This document shows, piece by piece, positions 1 to 8,410 of a stretch of DNA of 59,381 bases. Origin of the DNA: Chloroflexota bacterium (GTDB taxonomy: Bacteria > Chloroflexota > Dehalococcoidia > Dehalococcoidales > JACQON01); the NCBI GenBank assembly GCA_016202545.1, contig JACQON010000024.1, positions 1-59,381 on the forward strand, read 5' to 3'. Positions within the stretch are counted from its first letter, which is position 1. Each line of letters begins with the position of its first letter. The notes below the pieces were generated by a model that saw only the letters and a list, made by a program, of their open reading frames with translations, did not search any database and was not told the origin of the DNA. The position numbers and the translations under genes are program-made.

Positions 1-295
1 AAATAACAGGAAGAAGAGACACCCGTTTCATCCTACCTCTCCTTGAGCCGGTCTCTGCTATTTTCAGTTTATCTTGTGATAAGCTTCAGTATAGTCTTTC
101 CCTAACCCCCACGGCAACATTGTGAATTGAACATTTTGAGTGATTGTTGCCATCAGGCGGCATTCTGGCAACAGGTCGGTCAGTGAGAAAAACGATGTGG
201 GATTGGGTGTTCAGAGCTGCTCTGCTATCCAGAAAGTTAGTTTCTTTTGACAGAGTATCAAACAATAAATTGAACGTTATTGTGCTAGACCTAGC

Positions 296-961
296 TCAGT
301 CAATACTCCGAATAGAACCGTGTTCCAAGTACACCCGCCAGTCAGCCAGCTTGCCCACGTCCGGATCATGAGTAACGATGATTATGGTATGACCGTCCCG
401 GTGCATTGCCCGGAATAGCTCCATTACCAGTTCTTCGTTCTTCTGGTCCAAGTTTCCCGTGGGTTCGTCGGCCAGAACCAGCTTCGGCTGGTTGATGAGG
501 GCACGGGCTATACATACCCGCTGCTGTTCGCCTCCGGAAAGCTGGGACGGCATGTGGTGTAACCTATCTCCCAGTCCGACACGGTCAAGGGCCTGTCTGG
601 CTTCTTCTTCGTCAGCCATACTGTGGAAATACTGCGCCAGCATCACGTTCTCCAGGGCATCGAGATAAGGAACCAGGTGAAACTGCTGGAAGATAAGCCC
701 GACAGTCTCCCTGCGGAAGCGTGTTAGCTCATTACGGTCAAGTCTACCGATATCTGCGCCATCCACGATAACCAGCCCGGCGCTGGGCCGGTCCAGGCAA
801 CTGACGATATTCAATAAAGTCGTCTTTCCGGAACCTGATGGCCCCATGATGCTGAGCCACTCACCTTTCTTTATCGAAAGGTCGATATTGTCAAGGGCGC
901 AGACCTTACCGTTATAATATTTACTGACGTTTTTTATTTCTATCAGAGTGCCGTTGTTCAT
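296..961 (-). CDS. ABC transporter ATP-binding protein (MacB/LolD type)
   Basis: This is the 221-aa nucleotide-binding subunit of an ABC exporter-like complex and should hydrolyse ATP on the cytoplasmic side. The Walker A motif GPSGSGKTT is at residues 40-48, the signature LSGGEQQR at 141-148 and the Walker B LVLADE at 161-166, followed by the D-loop Asp. The length matches the MacB/LolD family. It is the last gene of a five-gene minus-strand operon and directly abuts the upstream FtsX-like permease. In epsilonproteobacterial P19/FTR1 iron loci an equivalent ATPase and two permeases sit beside the FTR1 permease, so a role in iron uptake or handling of periplasmic thiols is inferred from context only. 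Confidence 0.93.
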   Translation of the reverse strand: MNNGTLIEIKNVSKYYNGKVCALDNIDLSIKKGEWLSIMGPSGSGKTTLLNIVSCLDRPSAGLVIVDGADIGRLDRNELTRFRRETVGLIFQQFHLVPYLDALENVMLAQYFHSMADEEEARQALDRVGLGDRLHHMPSQLSGGEQQRVCIARALINQPKLVLADEPTGNLDQKNEELVMELFRAMHRDGHTIIIVTHDPDVGKLADWRVYLEHGSIRSID

Positions 962-2122
962 TTACTCACCTCTCAGGGTAACTACCGGATCGACGTTTAG
1001 AGCCTTGCGGACCGGGCCGAGGGCAGCGACAGTCGCTACCGCCAGGGCAGCCGCTAAGGTCAGCGGGATAACCGGAATCTGAGGCGACAGATAGGAGCTG
1101 AAAACGCTCCTGGCTATCGCCTGTGCCATCCCAAGGCCAAGAATATTTCCCAGAAGCCCTCCGATAAGACCGATAGTCCACGCTTCGGCTATGAAGATGA
1201 CCGCTATCCGTTCGTTCTTTGCCCCCAGCGCCTTCATCAGTCCAATCTCCTTGACCCTCTCCAGAACACTGCTCGTCAAGGTGCTGAACACAGCGACACC
1301 TGATGCAAGAACCGTCAATGCCGTGATCAGAGCCATCAGCAGCTCGATTTTGAAAAGCACTGTTTCCTCGGCCTCTGCGATCTGGCTGACGACTCTGGCT
1401 TTTGCATGCAGATTTTTCTCCAGTTCGGCAGCCGTTTCTGCCAGCGGTCGGTTCTCGGTGGACGCCCTCACCTGTACCAGGTCCACCTGTCCGGACCTGC
1501 CCGAAAGGAGTTGCGCAGTCCCCAGTCCAATGAAGACTTGATTGTCCTCCGAGCCGCCGATATCAGCCACGCCCGCGACCGAAAATTCCCGGGACACCTC
1601 TCCCAAATCCAGCACGAACCGGTCGCCCGGATGGAGGCCGAACTTTTGAGCGACCTTTCTGCCGATGACGGCAATGCCTTCGGTTTCGCTACTGTTACCG
1701 GGCCACTCCCCCTCAATGCGCCAGAAGGAGGATATCTCCCTGAGCTTATCAAAAAGGGTCCCTGCCAGGACCACCTTCTGTCCCCGGTAGCTTGCAACGG
1801 TGTACAGATAGGGGGTGTAGCTCTTAACCTCTATTATCTGACCCGCTTCGAGAATGCCGAGGTATTCTTGGGCAATGTACCCTTCAGATACGATATTCCC
1901 GAAGGCCAGCCCTCCGGCTCCGGCGGGGAGGGACATTGTTTCAGGCAGCAGAATCATGTTGGCGCCGTAGGCTTCAAGCTCACGACTCGCCTGGGTCTTC
2001 ATTCCTAGCGACAGAGTAACCAGGCTGGTGATCAACGTGGCGCCGAGCACGGCCGCCACACTAGCCACCAGCAGGTGTCTCTTTCTTGCCAGCAATGATT
2101 TAGTGATTATCCGCTTCAACAT
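962..2122 (-). CDS. FtsX/MacB-like ABC permease
   Basis: This 386-aa membrane subunit has the MacB/FtsX layout. One transmembrane helix lies near residues 18-42, a large extracytoplasmic MacB-type periplasmic core domain spans about 45-250, and three C-terminal helices follow. The stretch VKEIGLMKALGAKNERI between the C-terminal helices is the cytoplasmic coupling motif typical of the family. It pairs with the adjoining ATPase and with the second permease 5 nt upstream, which suggests a heterodimeric transporter. Known family members perform mechanotransmission or export rather than classical import. Here the gene is part of an FTR1 iron operon, so the substrate cannot be named from sequence. 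Confidence 0.9.
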   Translation of the reverse strand: MLKRIITKSLLARKRHLLVASVAAVLGATLITSLVTLSLGMKTQASRELEAYGANMILLPETMSLPAGAGGLAFGNIVSEGYIAQEYLGILEAGQIIEVKSYTPYLYTVASYRGQKVVLAGTLFDKLREISSFWRIEGEWPGNSSETEGIAVIGRKVAQKFGLHPGDRFVLDLGEVSREFSVAGVADIGGSEDNQVFIGLGTAQLLSGRSGQVDLVQVRASTENRPLAETAAELEKNLHAKARVVSQIAEAEETVLFKIELLMALITALTVLASGVAVFSTLTSSVLERVKEIGLMKALGAKNERIAVIFIAEAWTIGLIGGLLGNILGLGMAQAIARSVFSSYLSPQIPVIPLTLAAALAVATVAALGPVRKALNVDPVVTLRGE

Positions 2123-2127
2123 TGGCT

Positions 2128-3453
2128 TTAGACCTCGCGCAAGAGAATCACCGGCTCTGTCTTTATCGCCTGCCGTACCGGGATGAAGCTTCCGGCAAGA
2201 GCAATCGTTACTGATAGCATTAGGGTCACCGGAAAAGCAATGCTGCTGAAGGAAAAAGGCATGCCAAAGACTTCTCGCCCGACCAACTGGGCCAGTCCCA
2301 GTCCACCAAGATAGCCGACAAGACCGCCGCCCAGACCGATAATCCCTGCTTCCAGAAAGAAGATTGATGCCACTTGAGAGTCATGGGCGCCGATAGCCTT
2401 CATCAGGGCAATCTCCCGACGGCGGTGCATGACCATGGTATTCATGGCTGCCATAACACCAAGGGCGGAGGCAGTAAGTGCCGCTCCGGTGATAAGCAGC
2501 ACCAGAAGTTCCGTTTTCCCCAGGAACGAACTCTCGGCTTCGGATACTTGGCGGATAGGGCCAGCTTCAGCACCAGGGATAACCTCTTGAATCTGGTAAG
2601 CAATGGACTCCACAAGCGGGGTACAGTACCATAGCTCGTACTCTTCCGGCGTCATCTGGTCTGGACTCTTACCTTTTATGCTCTGGACAACCTTGCCCTC
2701 CGGAGTTACCAGAGCGCCAACCAGCACTTTATCCACCCCGTAGGAAATACCTAGCAACTGCTGTACCACCGGTAAGTTTACGAAGACCTGGTTATCCTCA
2801 AAGCCTCCCGTGGTGACGATTCCAATAACCTTTAGCATGATGGTTTTGCCCTCATAAGTCAGGGCAAAGCGGTCATCGGGAGATACGCTCAACCTTCGAG
2901 CCGCTTCAACCCCGACTATGGCACTCTCGGTGTCACCTTCCTTAACCCAGTCGCCATTGAGTTTCCACCACGGCGATGTCTGCTTTATCCCGGTAGTGAA
3001 AGTCGGCTGCTCTGTAGTATCAGCAACCTTGTCGGCAAACTGCCTGGAAGCAACCCGGGGCACATCAAGCGCTTTCTCAAACCAAGTGCCGGTAAGCACT
3101 ACCGGCTCATTGTCTCCCTTTGCCAGTACACTCAGGAAGGGGGCAAAGCCAGTTATACTATGTTTCCAGAAGATGGTCTTTATCTTCGGCAGTTCCCTCT
3201 CATCCAGGAATACCCGGGCGCTCGGAGGCGTGTAGCTGATACCCCCGATTTCAAGTTCAAGCCCGGCTGATACGGGCCGAACCAGTATGTTGGCGCCGTA
3301 AGAGCGGAGTTCTTGAGACATCTTACCGGCGACATCACCATACACCGTGAGCAGCGATGACGCCAGGGAAGCCCCCAGCAATACCGCCAGGAATACTAGG
3401 GCTACCCATTTTTTGCGGCGCAGGAATGTTTCTCTTATGATACGTGGCAGCAT
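2128..3453 (-). CDS. FtsX/MacB-like ABC permease
   Basis: This 441-aa paralogue of the neighbouring permease shares the plan of an N-terminal helix (about 15-38), a long extracytoplasmic domain and three C-terminal helices. The coupling stretch RREIALMKAIGAHDSQVA is clear. The extracytoplasmic domain is about 50 residues longer than in its partner, with an insertion around the segment TPEEYELWY. Two different FtsX-like permeases with one ATPase reproduce the gene set found next to FTR1/P19 in Campylobacter-type iron loci. It lies 28 nt downstream of the FTR1-DUF2318 gene and is probably cotranscribed. Confidence 0.9.
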   Translation of the reverse strand: MLPRIIRETFLRRKKWVALVFLAVLLGASLASSLLTVYGDVAGKMSQELRSYGANILVRPVSAGLELEIGGISYTPPSARVFLDERELPKIKTIFWKHSITGFAPFLSVLAKGDNEPVVLTGTWFEKALDVPRVASRQFADKVADTTEQPTFTTGIKQTSPWWKLNGDWVKEGDTESAIVGVEAARRLSVSPDDRFALTYEGKTIMLKVIGIVTTGGFEDNQVFVNLPVVQQLLGISYGVDKVLVGALVTPEGKVVQSIKGKSPDQMTPEEYELWYCTPLVESIAYQIQEVIPGAEAGPIRQVSEAESSFLGKTELLVLLITGAALTASALGVMAAMNTMVMHRRREIALMKAIGAHDSQVASIFFLEAGIIGLGGGLVGYLGGLGLAQLVGREVFGMPFSFSSIAFPVTLMLSVTIALAGSFIPVRQAIKTEPVILLREV

Positions 3454-3481
3454 TTGACCAGACCCATTTCTTCGTTAGTTC

Positions 3482-4753
3482 CTACCTGAAAATTGGGCTT
3501 GCCTGGACCAGTTCCTCAACAGCAATAACCACCGAGCCCGTATCCAGACTAGCTCCCAGAGGCAGCGGATTACACCCTCCGCCCTGACCTATGGTGTCCA
3601 TGACAATCGGAGCATTGCAGTTCTTGCAGATAGCCTTATCTCCCTCCTGACCGTATCCCTTTGGCCCGCATATCTGGCAGGCGTCCAGAGCCGTGGCGAT
3701 AGAGCCATCAGTATTGAGTACTACCAGGAACCTTACATTCGTTCCATCTATGCTATAGACATACTTAGTCATCTGTCCCTCTTTCAGCCCGGCAACGGGA
3801 ATCCTCACCTGACCGCCAGCGGCATTAACAGGAATGGGCTCGATGTCGGTGAAACTGCTGCCAGTCAGCGCCATCCAGCCGGTGGCAAACAGGATGACAA
3901 GAGTCGCCATGACCAGGCTGGAGCGCCAGATGCCTTCCTGCCGTCTTGCTGCCAGGAGTTTTCTGCGCTCGACAGCATGCTCAGTCGCTACGTTGGGCAA
4001 TACCCCCCGGCTGCGGGCGTCCCAGAGTATTACCATCAGTGGCGCCACCAGCAGCGCCATCAAGATTATAGTGGAGGTGTTGTCCCTGACGAAAAAGCCG
4101 ATGACGGCCATGACCACGGGTGTCAGCGGAATAGCACCCACCTCGGCGAACTCGTGGAGGCTGCCCAGGAGCAGCTTGAACGCCAGGATTAGCAACACGA
4201 TGCTGGTCACGCCGAAGAAGCGGGACAGGTTCATCTTCAAACTACCCCGGATAAAGAAGATGGCAAAGAGCACAGCCAGCCCGATTCCTATCGAACCCCC
4301 GATAAAGCTTAAAAAGTCAAATTTCCCCAGGGTTGCTCCCGTGAGGAAGAGGACTGTCTCCGCACCCTCCCGGAAGACCATAACGAAGGTAAAGGTAAGC
4401 AGACCCAGACCCTGGGCCCGGATGTTCGCCTGGCCCACTATAGTACCCAGTTTCTTCTCCACCTCAGCCTTGAGTTTCTTGGAGACACGCCACATCCACA
4501 CCACCAGGCTGGCCACCATGATGCCAGCCGCTCCGAATAAGGCTCCTTCTATGTATTCGTTTTCAGGGTCAATGTTCAGCGCCTGTAACACAATGGCAAA
4601 GGCAACGCTCGCCAATATGGCCGCGCCTAATCCCCAGTAGACCATCCTGTTCAGGTCGACCTTGCCGGTCTTATGAAGGTAAGCGAGTATTATGCCCACC
4701 ACGAGGGCGGCTTCAACGCCCTCTCTCAACGTGATTACCAAAGCCTCTAACAT
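3482..4753 (-). CDS. FTR1 iron permease fused to DUF2318 Fe-S/Cys domain
   Basis: This is a 423-aa polytopic inner-membrane protein. The FTR1 part carries both REXXE iron-translocation motifs, REGVE at residues 10-14 and REGAE at 128-132, within about seven helices. After a further helix near 280-300 comes a C-terminal DUF2318 domain with Cys pairs at 359/362 (CQIC) and 376/379 (CKNC) and a further Cys at 394 (GGGC). DUF2318 proteins normally occur as a separate membrane subunit next to FTR1 and P19; here the two are one polypeptide. The domain may bind iron or an Fe-S/redox centre on the outer face. The gene is second in the operon, 52 nt after another FTR1 gene. The P19 periplasmic protein usual at such loci is absent. 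Confidence 0.9.
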   Translation of the reverse strand: MLEALVITLREGVEAALVVGIILAYLHKTGKVDLNRMVYWGLGAAILASVAFAIVLQALNIDPENEYIEGALFGAAGIMVASLVVWMWRVSKKLKAEVEKKLGTIVGQANIRAQGLGLLTFTFVMVFREGAETVLFLTGATLGKFDFLSFIGGSIGIGLAVLFAIFFIRGSLKMNLSRFFGVTSIVLLILAFKLLLGSLHEFAEVGAIPLTPVVMAVIGFFVRDNTSTIILMALLVAPLMVILWDARSRGVLPNVATEHAVERRKLLAARRQEGIWRSSLVMATLVILFATGWMALTGSSFTDIEPIPVNAAGGQVRIPVAGLKEGQMTKYVYSIDGTNVRFLVVLNTDGSIATALDACQICGPKGYGQEGDKAICKNCNAPIVMDTIGQGGGCNPLPLGASLDTGSVVIAVEELVQASPIFR

Positions 4754-4805
4754 TTAGACACTCCTTTCGTTAGTCATGTTCTTAGTCATGGGTTGTTTTG
4801 CCTCC

Positions 4806-5630
4806 TTAGTGGTTTTTATTTTCTTTTACTGCGGTAATGGGACGGAAATAGCCCCACAGGGCTAAAACCAGATAGACGGAGTAGGCAGCTACTTCCACCA
4901 GGGATGGATTGCCATTATAGCCGACGATAGCCGTCAAGAATCGCCCGAAGGTTGACTTTTCCGGAAGGATGTTGTTGATATCCCAGACATGTTCCACTAC
5001 CAGCGGGATAATCCCGGCTTCATGGAACTCGTGAATTCCGTGAGCCAGTAAGCCAGCAGCGAAGATAATGAGCACCAGGCTGGTCACGTTAAAGAAGGCT
5101 CTCAGATTGAGCCTCGATGTGCCCTTATATATGCTGTAGCCGATGGCTATAGCTATGGCCAGTCCCACCAAACCCCCGGCGGTAAACAGGGCTGGTGATT
5201 CGGCTACCCTTGTGGCGGCAAAAAGGAAGAGCACCGTTTCAATCCCTTCCCTTACCACCACAATGAAAGCTAGTATGACCAAGCCTAGTGAAGACCCACT
5301 GGTGAGTACCGATTGTATCTGAGCCTGTAAATGAGCTTTGATATCAATTGCCTGCTTGCGCATCCAGAATATCATCCAGGTGAGGACGCCAGTGGCGATA
5401 AACATAGCAAGGCCTTCAAATATCTCTTCCGCCCGCCCACTAAATTCTCCGGCTAAAAGATAGATAACGGCACCGGCAATTAGACTGACGAGCACTGCCA
5501 GTGAAGTTCCCAGCCAGACAGGTTTGAAACCCCGGCGGTTACTGGTTCGGGCAAGATGTGCCAGAATAATCCCGATGATGAGGGCGGCTTCCAGCCCTTC
5601 CCTTAGTGTAATTAGAAGCGAACCTAGCAT
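4806..5630 (-). CDS. FTR1 family iron permease
   Basis: This 274-aa integral membrane protein is the simple form of the FTR1/EfeU family. REXXE motifs occur as REGLE at residues 10-14 and REGIE at 127-131, each inside a hydrophobic helix, as required for iron passage in characterised members. It is the first gene of the minus-strand operon, with a good ribosome site (aaaggag) 8 nt before the ATG. Upstream lies a strong promoter overlapped by DtxR-type palindromes, so iron-dependent repression is likely. The next gene is a second FTR1 fused to DUF2318, and the two permeases may work together. Confidence 0.93.
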   Translation of the reverse strand: MLGSLLITLREGLEAALIIGIILAHLARTSNRRGFKPVWLGTSLAVLVSLIAGAVIYLLAGEFSGRAEEIFEGLAMFIATGVLTWMIFWMRKQAIDIKAHLQAQIQSVLTSGSSLGLVILAFIVVVREGIETVLFLFAATRVAESPALFTAGGLVGLAIAIAIGYSIYKGTSRLNLRAFFNVTSLVLIIFAAGLLAHGIHEFHEAGIIPLVVEHVWDINNILPEKSTFGRFLTAIVGYNGNPSLVEVAAYSVYLVLALWGYFRPITAVKENKNH

Positions 5631-5693
5631 TAGTTACCTTCTCCTTTCTCGTCTTGTTAATTCATATCTAGTCATGATGAGACCGATTTCTGG

Positions 5694-5699
5694 CTACAT
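5694..5699 (-). promoter_or_regulatory. Minimal start-stop codon pair in the FTR1 leader
   Basis: In the leader of the FTR1 operon a Shine-Dalgarno-like aaggag is followed by ATG and immediately TAG. The arrangement closely copies the real ribosome site of the downstream FTR1 gene (aaaggagaagttaaca versus aaaggagaaggtaacta). It could be a decoy or stalling initiation site, or simply a decayed duplicate of the RBS. Confidence 0.3.
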
Positions 5700-5729
5700 T
5701 GTTAACTTCTCCTTTCCTTGAATACGATA

Positions 5730-5743
5730 TTAGACTACACTAA
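5730..5743 (-). promoter_or_regulatory. DtxR-type operator, FTR1 promoter site 2
   Basis: The 14-nt palindrome TTAG-N6-CTAA lies just downstream of the predicted transcription start of the FTR1 operon. It repeats the pattern of the site over the -10 box, centre-to-centre distance 23 nt, about two helical turns. The half-sites resemble those of DtxR/IdeR boxes, and a DtxR-family gene lies next door. Confidence 0.6.
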
Positions 5744-5752
5744 CATCAATTA

Positions 5753-5766
5753 TTAGTATAGACTAA
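5753..5766 (-). promoter_or_regulatory. DtxR-type operator over the FTR1 -10 box
   Basis: The palindrome TTAGTATAGACTAA (TTAG-N6-CTAA) covers the -10 hexamer TATACT of the FTR1 promoter. Occupancy by the metal-bound regulator encoded at 5845-6543 would block RNA polymerase, the classic iron-replete repression layout. Confidence 0.65.
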
Positions 5767-5784
5767 TAGCACTGTGGTTGTCAA
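5755..5784 (-). promoter_or_regulatory. Sigma-70 promoter of the FTR1 operon
   Basis: On the minus strand the -35 box TTGACA (5784-5779) and -10 box TATACT (5760-5755) are separated by 18 nt. The predicted start is near 5748, giving a leader of about 118 nt before the FTR1 ATG at 5630. Confidence 0.65.
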
Positions 5785-5844
5785 GGGGTTATTACTGGTG
5801 GAATCAATCGAGGGATAGTCGGCCTTATTGTCGCGGGGAGTTTA

Positions 5845-6543
5845 TTATCGCGCCAGAGTGGATGATGGTGTCACCCACACCATGGCTGCCACTCGGATTC
5901 CGAGAGAAGATGTCTTGCCTTCTATTAGCAGCGTAATTGTGCCAGCGTACTCAGTTGCTTCCTTAACTGTTATTGTCGTGCCGGGCTTGATTCCCGTCCT
6001 ATCAAGATATTCCATAAGTTCAATGAGCCGGTTTGCCTCTTCCGAAATTCGTTCCACAACTGCGGTTGTGCCGGCAGCCAAAGTATTTAGCGGTACACCA
6101 CGAATAGGGGGCAAAACATCGTCTACCGGTATGGGATTACCGTGCGGACATGTGGTCGGCTTCCCCAGGATTTCGTACAGCCTGTCTACCACTCTCTCCG
6201 ACATCGCATGTTCAAGCAGACAGGCTTCCTGATGCGTTTCATGCCAGGGTATTTTTAGAATATCCATCAAAAGCCGTTCGGCAAGACGATGGCGCCGTAC
6301 GATACCGGTAGCCAGCTTCATGCCCTTTTTGGTCAGGGAGATTCCTTCTTTACCTCTGGTGGTAATGAGACCATCTCGTCTCATTCGTTGCAATGTTGCG
6401 GTTACCGTCGGTGGAGATACCTGAAGTCTTTCAACAAGGCGTGCTCCAAGCACGTTCTTATGCTCACTCGCCATATTCAAAATGGCTTCCAGATATTCTT
6501 CAACGGTTGCCGTAGCGCTTTTTTTCTCTGGCATCTGCTCCAT
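5845..6543 (-). CDS. DtxR/MntR-family metal-dependent repressor
   Basis: This 232-aa regulator has the DtxR domain order. An N-terminal winged helix-turn-helix spans about 10-75 (LVERLQVSPPTVTATLQRM is the recognition part). A dimerisation and metal-binding domain spans about 76-150, with the conserved Glu/His-rich segment WHETHQEACLLEHAM and the CPHGNPIP signature. A C-terminal SH3/FeoA-like domain covers about 160-225. Fe(II) or Mn(II) should act as corepressor. The gene has its own promoter overlapped by a TTAG-N6-CTAA box, and identical boxes sit at the FTR1 promoter downstream, so it probably represses both itself and iron uptake. The start could also be the ATG at 6534. Confidence 0.92.
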   Translation of the reverse strand: MEQMPEKKSATATVEEYLEAILNMASEHKNVLGARLVERLQVSPPTVTATLQRMRRDGLITTRGKEGISLTKKGMKLATGIVRRHRLAERLLMDILKIPWHETHQEACLLEHAMSERVVDRLYEILGKPTTCPHGNPIPVDDVLPPIRGVPLNTLAAGTTAVVERISEEANRLIELMEYLDRTGIKPGTTITVKEATEYAGTITLLIEGKTSSLGIRVAAMVWVTPSSTLAR

Positions 6544-6557
6544 CCTCTACGGACGAT

Positions 6558-6579
6558 TAGGCATTATTCTAGCTGCCTA
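6558..6579. promoter_or_regulatory. Inverted repeat TAGGCA-N10-TGCCTA
   Basis: A perfect 6-bp inverted repeat lies between the DtxR box and the dtxR start codon, in the leader of the regulator mRNA. It may be a secondary operator half-site pair or an mRNA hairpin. No known motif is assigned. Confidence 0.3.
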
Positions 6580-6593
6580 TTAGCCTGTGCTAA
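6580..6593 (-). promoter_or_regulatory. DtxR-type operator (autoregulatory)
   Basis: The palindrome TTAGCCTGTGCTAA overlaps the last base of the -10 box of the regulator promoter and covers the predicted start region. The same TTAG-N6-CTAA pattern occurs twice at the FTR1 promoter, supporting negative autoregulation. Confidence 0.6.
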
Positions 6594-6621
6594 TTCTAAA
6601 CCGAATAAACGTCTGGGTCAA
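6593..6621 (-). promoter_or_regulatory. Sigma-70 promoter of the DtxR-family gene
   Basis: On the minus strand TTGACC (6621-6616) and TAGAAT (6598-6593) are spaced by 17 nt. The predicted leader is about 43 nt. The promoter lies entirely between the UbiD stop codon and the regulator, so the regulator need not depend on UbiD transcription. Confidence 0.6.
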
Positions 6622-6651
6622 CTTAAGGAAGCAAGCTAGCGAGCAACTTGT

Positions 6652-8082
6652 TCAGTAACCATACTTACGCCACGTCTCCAATGCTTTCTGCCGCACTTCC
6701 GCAGGGTATATTTGATTGAGGGAAGCTTTCTTGGGTATATCCGACGGCTCCCAGTCCACAGGCCAAGTGCAATCGAAATAAGTCTTAGGTCCAATCAGAT
6801 ATTCTCGCTCATGCCGGTCTGCCCAAGGTTCGAAGCCTATAGCGCTGGTCTGTTCTAGCGTATGTATCCCTCGATGAGGGTGGCATTTGGTGGCCAAAGC
6901 GAACAAGACATCTGACATGTTAAACGGGTCCGTATCATCTTCAACAACGATAATATAAGGGATAGTGTTACCACATCTTGATGCCCAAATGACCGTCGCT
7001 ATATCCCACGCTACGTTGGCAAAGGGGACCTTAACTGCCACTACCACCAAGAGATAACAAGTCTCAGGGAATGCGGAGACGCCGGTGACTGGCAGACCTC
7101 TTCCTCTTAATAATTCATAGAGTTCAGCAGCTAGACTTACCGACATTATCACGTGATCATCAGTCACAGGTATACCCATAGATGTCATAGTCAAGATAGG
7201 GTTATTGCGGTGTGTCACTGCCTTTACGCGGATTGCCGGTCGGGGATACCTAAGAGCTGCCATATAACCGGTGTATTCTCCGAACGGACCCTCATCTATT
7301 CTTTCGCAGGGTCTCATTTCTCCCTCAATAACTATTTCAGAGGTAGCAGGAACAGCTAGGTCTACAGTCTCACATCCGATTAGCTCAACAGGTTCACCCC
7401 GTATTGCACCAGCTATGTCGACCTCTGACACTCCATAAGGGAGAGGAGATGTGGCACAAAAGGTTAATATCGGCTCAGGGCCTACGGCAATAGCGACCTC
7501 CATTGGCTTGTTTATAGCCTCATATTTTTGGGTATACACCCCCCCAAGGTGAGTGTAAGGGTCGGCTACTATGCCTATGGTGTTCTTGTTATGTATCATG
7601 TGACGATACATGCCCCAATTTACCCACCCGCTATCTGGGTCTTTGCTAACGTCCAGATGCCATGTACCGATAAAGCGCCCACCATCACCCTCGTGAACCA
7701 TAGGCACAGGGAACTCAAGCAAATCCACTTCATCACCTGTATGGATGTTCTCTTTACAAGGTCCATCTTTTACTAACACCGGTTTTATCGGGTGCTTCTT
7801 TGCCTTTAGGTATTCCGCCTGCAGTTCCCTTGTTGAAGCGTTTGGGTTCATACCCATGGCAATAGCTAGCCGTCTAAGAGTCGCCAGTGGTGAGCCAAAT
7901 ATTTTGCAGCTCTCCGGATACCCCTTAATCTTCTGGAAAAATGGTGCAGGTAAACCCCGCTCATTCGAGTGGCGGACGATTGCCCCAGCCTCGAGGTTCC
8001 AATCGACCTCCTCCTCTATTCGTTGGATATCACCCTCCTTCTCCAACCGGTCAATAAACTCCCTTAAATCTTTGAATGGCAT
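6652..8082 (-). CDS. UbiD-family prFMN-dependent decarboxylase
   Basis: This 476-aa protein belongs to the UbiD family, whose members use prenylated FMN for reversible decarboxylation of aromatic or alpha,beta-unsaturated acids. Hallmarks include the N-terminal PFKDLREFIDRLEKEGD, the segment GWVNWGMYRHM in the cofactor-binding half, and EGPFGEYTGYM carrying the catalytic acidic residues. The length is normal for a single-domain UbiD. No UbiX (prFMN synthase) gene is in the window. A closely similar UbiD gene begins at 58648. A decayed TRAP DctM permease lies just upstream on the same strand, suggesting a former carboxylate uptake-plus-decarboxylase unit. The substrate cannot be predicted. Confidence 0.93.
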   Translation of the reverse strand: MPFKDLREFIDRLEKEGDIQRIEEEVDWNLEAGAIVRHSNERGLPAPFFQKIKGYPESCKIFGSPLATLRRLAIAMGMNPNASTRELQAEYLKAKKHPIKPVLVKDGPCKENIHTGDEVDLLEFPVPMVHEGDGGRFIGTWHLDVSKDPDSGWVNWGMYRHMIHNKNTIGIVADPYTHLGGVYTQKYEAINKPMEVAIAVGPEPILTFCATSPLPYGVSEVDIAGAIRGEPVELIGCETVDLAVPATSEIVIEGEMRPCERIDEGPFGEYTGYMAALRYPRPAIRVKAVTHRNNPILTMTSMGIPVTDDHVIMSVSLAAELYELLRGRGLPVTGVSAFPETCYLLVVVAVKVPFANVAWDIATVIWASRCGNTIPYIIVVEDDTDPFNMSDVLFALATKCHPHRGIHTLEQTSAIGFEPWADRHEREYLIGPKTYFDCTWPVDWEPSDIPKKASLNQIYPAEVRQKALETWRKYGY

Positions 8083-8189
8083 TTTGCTACTCCTTCGTTT
8101 GAATCTTAGTCGAGTGTATAAATAGCTTGAGACATTTGTGACGAGAACCCCCTAGCGTATAGTGATACTCACCATCTATGCCCCCAGAT

Positions 8190-8410
8190 TTAATGCATTC
8201 GTCCTGGGAGCCACAATGCTATTTGTGGGAAGGCTATAATTAGTGCCATCGCGACCAAGCTGAGCCCGCAGAATGGCAAACTAGCTCGGTAGATGTCTCC
8301 CATCGTAGTATCAGGCGGCACTACTCCTTTCATCACGAATAAACTCAAACCAAAGGGGGGGCGAGATCGTTGCTATCGCTGCGTTAATGAGGAATATTGC
8401 TGCACTGACT
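8190..8410 (-). pseudogene. TRAP transporter large permease (DctM) C-terminal remnant
   Basis: Read on the minus strand, two frames together encode the C-terminal end of a TRAP DctM subunit. The first gives IFLINAAIATIS and the second PPFGLSLFVMKGVVPPDTT, then MGDIYRASLPFCGLSLVAMA and a final hydrophobic helix ending at a TAA (8192-8190). The two frames meet in a run of seven G (plus strand, 8355-8361); one fewer base would restore the reading frame. The PPFGLSLFV-KG motif is characteristic of DctM. The upstream 5' part is not recognisable, so this is a decayed gene. It lies directly upstream of ubiD on the same strand. Confidence 0.75.

Noticed and set aside
144-371. 75-aa plus-strand ORF at the window start
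   Set aside because: No ribosome site, and it overlaps the end of the ABC ATPase gene in antisense. The 5' 295 nt show no supported feature.
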